DNA of 47,764 nucleotides from positions 1-47,764 of the forward strand of contig CANJVU010000015.1 of assembly GCA_947478525.1 (NCBI GenBank). Reading direction: 5' to 3'. The position numbers and the translations under genes were made by a program. Below, in pieces: positions 44,525 to 47,764 of this stretch; the stretch's first letter is position 1; every line of letters starts with the position of its first letter. The DNA is from Thiotrichales bacterium. Lineage in GTDB: Bacteria > Pseudomonadota > Gammaproteobacteria > Francisellales > CACEW01. Under the pieces are notes generated by a model. The model was not told the DNA's origin, did not search any database, and was given only the letters and a program-made list of their open reading frames with translations.

Positions 44525-45202
44525 ATGAATAATGCAGTAATCAATTGTGAACGGTGTCAAAAATCCCAAGAACTGTGCGTTTGTGCAGCGATTGTCCCAC
44601 AAAATACCAAGTTGCAAATATTGATTTTGCAGCATCCACAAGAGCCCGATCATGAGATTGGTAGTGCGCGTTTAACGCAACTGGCATTGCCCAAAGCCAC
44701 TTTAAAAGTTGGCTTGTCATGGCCCAATCTGGCGGCTGCTTTAGGTAAACCCGCAGCAAACTCGGCACAATGGGCCGTATTGTATTTGGGCAGTGGCGTC
44801 AAAGGTGCCAACCCACAAGACATTAAGTCACTGCAGTTTGTATCACAGAAGGGCACTCCGGCAGATAGGCCGCCGCAACTGGAAGGCATTGTGGTGCTGG
44901 ATGGTTCGTGGAGCCAAGCCAAAACCTTATGGTGGCGCAATGCCTGGCTACTGAAACTACGTCGGGCAGTCTTAACGCCACAACATAAATCGCTCTATAA
45001 AGAATTACGCAAAGAACCCCGTCGGGAATGCCTTTCAACCATTGAAGCCGTTGCTGAAGTACTAGAACAGCTCGGCGAAAAGAAAGAAGTCAGTGCGCAT
45101 TTGAAAGGGCTGTTTTCACAGTTATTAGATAAACGTCGTCAGTTGATCGCAGCTTCTAAGCATATTAAAGAGGAACCTGAACATGAAAAAACTCAATTTT
45201 GA
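44525..45202 (+). CDS. DTW-domain tRNA-uridine aminocarboxypropyltransferase
   Basis: The 225-residue protein has N-terminal zinc-type cysteines (Cys8, 11, 18, 20) and the DTW signature as DGSW (126-129), followed by STIEA (171-175). E. coli TapT of this family makes acp3U47 in tRNA. The end overlaps the HEPN gene by 20 nt. Confidence 0.88.
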   Translation: MNNAVINCERCQKSQELCVCAAIVPQNTKLQILILQHPQEPDHEIGSARLTQLALPKATLKVGLSWPNLAAALGKPAANSAQWAVLYLGSGVKGANPQDIKSLQFVSQKGTPADRPPQLEGIVVLDGSWSQAKTLWWRNAWLLKLRRAVLTPQHKSLYKELRKEPRRECLSTIEAVAEVLEQLGEKKEVSAHLKGLFSQLLDKRRQLIAASKHIKEEPEHEKTQF

Positions 45203-45578
45203 TGCACTGCAGTCTGCGATTATGCAATTAGAAAAAGGCTTGCAAGAATCATCGCAACATGCTGAAAATGAGTTGATGCGTGACGGCGCCATTCAGCGCT
45301 TTGAATATACCATGGATTTAGCTTGGAAAATGATGCAGCGTTATTTGAAATCGATTCAAATTGAGGAGTCAGTCATTCGCAGCAAAAACGATATTTTTCG
45401 TGAAGCTGCCAGGGTTAAAATCATTGACAATGCAGAATCCTGGATTAGCCATTATGCAGCACGCAATGAAACCTCACACGATTATAATACTGAAAAAGCA
45501 GACTTGGTCTATCAACAAGCCAAACGGTTTTTACCAGATGTGCAGCAATTATTGGAGACCTTAACTCGTGTCGCTTGA
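45183..45578 (+). CDS. HEPN-domain protein (HI0074/HepT-like)
   Basis: The 131-residue helical protein carries the HEPN ribonuclease motif Arg94-N-E-T-S-His99. This family pairs with a small nucleotidyltransferase (MntA-like) that AMPylates and silences it. GAGGAACC precedes the start. It overlaps the MNT gene by 11 nt, making a type VII toxin-antitoxin pair likely; it is the toxin. Confidence 0.88.
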   Translation: MKKLNFDALQSAIMQLEKGLQESSQHAENELMRDGAIQRFEYTMDLAWKMMQRYLKSIQIEESVIRSKNDIFREAARVKIIDNAESWISHYAARNETSHDYNTEKADLVYQQAKRFLPDVQQLLETLTRVA

Positions 45579-45870
45579 CGTTCGTCCAGATCATTTACAG
45601 ATTATCCAAGGCATTTTGAAGCAACAAGTGCCAGATCGATTGATTTGGGCATTTGGATCACGAGTCAAAGGAGCCGCCAAAAACACCTCGGATTTGGATT
45701 TATGTGTGGTAGGGTCAGAAAGTCTGTCTTTTGAAAAATTGGCGCATTTACGAGATGCGTTCAGTTTGTCGATCATTCCTTACAAAGTAGATGTGGTAGA
45801 TTGGAATGGTTTGAATTTAGAATTTCAAAAAATCATTGCTGGTCAACACGTCGTGGTTCAAGCAGCATAA
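45568..45870 (+). CDS. Minimal nucleotidyltransferase antitoxin (MntA/HI0073-like)
   Basis: The 100-residue protein uses a GTG start. It has the nucleotidyltransferase motif GSRVKG (30-35), Asp42 and Asp44 in SDLDL, and a third acid at Asp75 in KVDVVDW. It should transfer AMP to the HEPN partner. All catalytic residues are present. Confidence 0.9.
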   Translation: MSLDVRPDHLQIIQGILKQQVPDRLIWAFGSRVKGAAKNTSDLDLCVVGSESLSFEKLAHLRDAFSLSIIPYKVDVVDWNGLNLEFQKIIAGQHVVVQAA

Positions 45871-45988
45871 TTGCCAAAACACCAGGCAAAGAACCAGCCG
45901 AGTACCGTAAACCTTCGGCAACTGTGCGTGACTCAGTAAATCCAGCCCTCTAAACTGCCTGCGGATTAACAACGCAGGAGCAATCGGT

Positions 45989-46420
45989 ATGGCAGCTTTA
46001 ACCCTCGACGATGTCGAGAATGCATTTTATGTGTGGCGTATGGGTAAGCGCAGTGGCGCTACTATTCCCTCATCACTATGGGATAAGGTAGCGGCAGTGG
46101 CAAATCAATACACCATCTCCAAGATTTGTCAGCGATTACGCATCAGTTATCCTCAATACAATGAGAATGTCTTACCACGCCTCAATCAGGCGGCTAATGC
46201 GACGGTGCATTCGGTCACTGGATCTCAACCCATGGAGTTTGTAAACGTAGCACCATTGATTTCTGCTGGCGCGGATTCCCCCGGTGAGGATGAGTTGCCT
46301 GGAGTTTTCGAGACCTTTGTGGTGGAGTTCACCCGTCGTGATGGCCTGTCCGCCAAGTGCCACTGTTCAAATCTTTCTGGCAGTCGCGATTTGTTGGCCT
46401 GGTTTCTGCGAGGTGAGTGA
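45989..46420 (+). CDS. tnpA: IS66-family accessory protein TnpA
   Basis: The 143-residue protein has an N-terminal helix-turn-helix segment (YTISKICQRLRISYPQYN) and a C-terminal VEFTRRDGLSAKCHC-type strand typical of the small IS66 orf1 protein. It overlaps tnpB by 4 nt (GTGATG arrangement). AGGAGC lies 8 nt before the start. It seems intact, though the rest of the element is broken. Confidence 0.75.
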   Translation: MAALTLDDVENAFYVWRMGKRSGATIPSSLWDKVAAVANQYTISKICQRLRISYPQYNENVLPRLNQAANATVHSVTGSQPMEFVNVAPLISAGADSPGEDELPGVFETFVVEFTRRDGLSAKCHCSNLSGSRDLLAWFLRGE

Positions 46421-46538
46421 TGTTGCAGTTAACTCCACATCATCGCATTTTGTTGGCGGTATCTCCCGTTGATTTTAGGGTTGGTATCGATGGTCTGCAG
46501 GCACTCTGTCGTCGATTGCTGGCAGAGGATCCTTTGAA
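46420..46538 (+). pseudogene. tnpB: IS66 TnpB fragment (5' part)
   Basis: The frame reads MLQLTPHHRILLAVSPVDF and GIDGLQALCRRLLAEDP, the N-terminus of IS66 Orf2/TnpB, which is normally about 115 residues. Similarity ends at Pro39 (46533). The frame runs on to 46665 only as antisense of the tnpC fragment. Confidence 0.85.
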
Positions 46539-46870
46539 GGAAGGATCATACTTTTCAGAAACAGATTCAGGTAATGCTGCGCTGACCAATAAGCCACAGG
46601 CAGAGCAGCGGAATTTTTCAATCTTGTATTCGGTGACTTTAGCGATGGGTTGGCCGATGACTTGAACAAAGCTGCCGGGCCTAAAGGTATACAGCTTCCC
46701 CGGACATGGCACCTCTGGACAGTGCTCACCGGCATTCAGATTAGGGTGCTTCAGCATCACTTGTTCGCGGGTGGTGTACGCACTGGCAGCAAAACGTCCA
46801 TGGCCTTTGGCTTTAACTGAGGCAGTTGAATTGGAGTTGGGAGCAGTATTTCCATCACCCGCGACATCAT
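46539..46870 (-). pseudogene. tnpC: IS66 TnpC transposase fragment, inverted
   Basis: On the minus strand HGRFAASAY, KHPNLNAGEHCPE, KLYTFRPGSFVQVIGQP, KIEKFRCSACG and LPESVSEKYDP match the zinc-finger region near the N-terminal third of IS66 TnpC. The DDE catalytic domain is absent. The open frame (47006-46440) continues at both ends into unrelated sequence. Confidence 0.85.
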
Positions 46871-46983
46871 CATTGGAAGCTGAGTCCGTAGCGAGAGGGT
46901 CCACGGCATCCTTGCAAAACGCGAGGCATTTTCCATATTTTACAACGCATTGCAAGTTTTTTTGATGCGTTTGGCGAAAAAAG

Positions 46984-47012
46984 TTGAATTTTAACACGGG
47001 ATTCAATATAAT
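46984..47012 (+). promoter_or_regulatory. Strong sigma-70 promoter of the repeat-protein gene
   Basis: TTGAAT (46984-46989) and a perfect TATAAT (47007-47012) are exactly 17 nt apart. It lies just beyond the IS66 remnant and 59 nt upstream of the start codon. Confidence 0.75.
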
Positions 47013-47028
47013 TGTAACATTAATTTGA

Positions 47029-47054
47029 TTGCATGCCCTGTTGCATGCTGCAAC
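47029..47054 (+). promoter_or_regulatory. Palindromic repeats between promoter and start (possible operator)
   Basis: TTGCATGC occurs at 47029-47036 and 47041-47048, and GTTGCA/TGCAAC form a perfect palindrome at 47040-47054. The sites lie just after the predicted transcription start, where a repressor could act, or they could fold as a leader hairpin. Confidence 0.45.
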
Positions 47055-47070
47055 AGTTGAGGAGATTTTA

Positions 47071-47764
47071 ATGGCTAGTAGTGGTGGACTGATGAGTCTT
47101 GATTATCTTTTTGGATCTGATCCTGAAGGTGGTGCAGGCACCCTGAAAGGTGGTGAATCATTTTACGATTTTTTTGATCCAGGTTTTTTAGAAATGGAGC
47201 TTGATTCAGCAACGATTGAAAGATACATGGATATTACACCACCTCCATTGCCACCAAAAGAAACAAAAAAGCATTCTCGATCATCAGATGACGATTTGAC
47301 TCGGAGTGAGGCTCCATCAAAACGAAGAAAAGCTCCTGAAACTGACTCTATAATTAGAGCTGATTACCGTAGTAATGCTAGAGCATACGCTATTGTTAAG
47401 CGTAAGGAAGTAGAGTTTTCAGCTCTTTTTGACAGTATTTCAGCATTAGAATCAGATCTGGAACGTATTGCGGCTTTACGCACGCGTTGTCATTCTCTAT
47501 TAATAATTACTAGAGATTGGAACGACTGGGCTCGTGGAAACGACGAGCGGATTCGACAAGTATTGGCATCCAAGTGCTCTGACGCGATTAAACAACTGGT
47601 GGGTTTAGGGAAATGGGCTAGTGGAAACGACGAGCGGATTCGACAAGTATTGACATCCCAGTGCTCCGACGCGATTAAACAACTGGTGGGTTTAGGGAAA
47701 TGGGCTAGTGGAAACGACGAGCGGATTCGACAAGTATTGGCATCCCAGTGCTCCGACGCGATTA
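47071..47764 (+). CDS. Candidate nucleus-targeted effector with 29-residue tandem repeats (partial)
   Basis: The start has GAGGAG 6 nt upstream. The 231 visible residues comprise: 1-60, acidic and aromatic stretches (SLDYLFGSDPEG, FYDFFDPGFLEMELD) and a PPPLPP run; 64-89, basic clusters KETKKHSR and SKRRK, the latter fitting a monopartite nuclear-localisation signal; 100-150, a charged helical stretch; 153 onward, repeats of 29 residues beginning W-A-[RS]-G-N-D-E-R and predicted as two short helices. Two repeats are complete and the third is cut at the edge. The codons are not unusual. I recognise no family. A secreted effector acting in a eukaryotic nucleus is the favoured inference. Confidence 0.7.
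   Translation, partial: MASSGGLMSLDYLFGSDPEGGAGTLKGGESFYDFFDPGFLEMELDSATIERYMDITPPPLPPKETKKHSRSSDDDLTRSEAPSKRRKAPETDSIIRADYRSNARAYAIVKRKEVEFSALFDSISALESDLERIAALRTRCHSLLIITRDWNDWARGNDERIRQVLASKCSDAIKQLVGLGKWASGNDERIRQVLTSQCSDAIKQLVGLGKWASGNDERIRQVLASQCSDAI
47527..47764 (+). repeat. 87-bp near-identical tandem repeats
   Basis: Units start at 47527, 47614 and 47701, exactly 87 bp apart, and keep the reading frame (29 codons). Unit 2 and the visible part of unit 3 differ by one base; unit 1 differs at a few. The array continues beyond the window, so the copy number is unknown. Confidence 0.95.

Larger units (their letters stand above)
45905..46870. mobile_element. Degenerate IS66-family element with internal inversion
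   Basis: A complete tnpA-like gene and the first 39 codons of tnpB lie on the plus strand. At about 46534-46540 they join a fragment of the transposase gene tnpC in the opposite orientation. The element cannot transpose alone. The junction is a palindrome (GATCCTT ... AAGGATC, 46528-46547). The left end near 45905 is only approximate; no clear terminal repeat was identified, and the right limit is the last tnpC similarity. Confidence 0.75.

Noticed and set aside
46440..47006. 188-codon minus-strand open frame as a real gene
   Set aside because: Only its middle matches IS66 TnpC; both ends are antisense or flanking sequence, so it is a fragment.
47527..47764. CRISPR-like array
   Set aside because: The units are directly adjacent, with no spacers, and in frame with a protein.

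Overview
The window looks like a chromosomal segment of an amoeba- or host-associated gammaproteobacterium, most plausibly in or near the order Legionellales. The housekeeping proteins (Fis, MutS, XseA, ComEC, Uup, PyrE, NadC/NadB, AmpG) are gammaproteobacterial in type. A Legionella/Coxiella-style LbtU/DUF3573 porin, an ankyrin protein with a YopJ-like catalytic core, a Fic protein and type VI secretion parts add the host-associated flavour. Species cannot be named from the sequence alone. There is no gene-free stretch longer than 300 bases; the longest gap, 9528-9797, holds a large composite palindrome and three perfect DnaA boxes.

Layout. 1-2416: VgrG with a C-terminal extension, running off the left edge (minus). 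2495-2957: fis with its own terminator, promoter and structured leader. 2990-9527: queuosine-precursor transporter, SDR oxidoreductase, a Cys-rich unknown protein with a hairpin-sequestered ribosome site, AmpG permease, a DUF3540 type VI accessory protein, a KefB-like antiporter and a zeta-class glutathione transferase. 9528-13667: DnaA-box locus, DUF2062-xseA operon, divergent comEC. 13706-16486: AbrB/PIN toxin-antitoxin pair, TerC plus a second DUF2062 protein, and a CsaA-like tRNA-binding protein. 16493-19767: a candidate virulence island with an ankyrin/YopJ-like effector and an outer-membrane barrel that share an almost identical 41-bp upstream element. 19837-22804: DinJ/YafQ pair and an RstBA-like two-component system whose response regulator carries an in-frame amber codon. 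22887-32030: FAH-family hydrolase, MutS, a possible PAAR-like protein, then the compact run pyrE-nadC-nudix-nadB-uup. 32031-38303: threonine aldolase, secreted unknown, tRNA with CAU anticodon, archaeal/eukaryotic-type ProS, 5-aminolevulinate synthase, saccharopine-dehydrogenase-like protein. 38387-45870: Fic protein with an operator, small enzymes, a DUF3313 lipoprotein - NRAMP-like transporter - LbtU-like porin group that may form a metal-uptake cluster, DTW-domain enzyme, and a HEPN/MNT pair. 45989-46870: a broken, internally inverted IS66 element.

47071 to the right edge: the most unusual gene. It has an excellent promoter and ribosome site and encodes acidic/aromatic N-terminal segments, a basic KRRK nuclear-localisation-like motif, a coiled-coil-like stretch, and then near-identical 29-residue (87-bp) tandem repeats that continue past the window. 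This architecture suggests a nucleus-targeted effector with a helical repeat array. The repeat-to-repeat differences fall near a short inter-helix turn, which loosely recalls TAL-effector repeats, but homology is not claimed.
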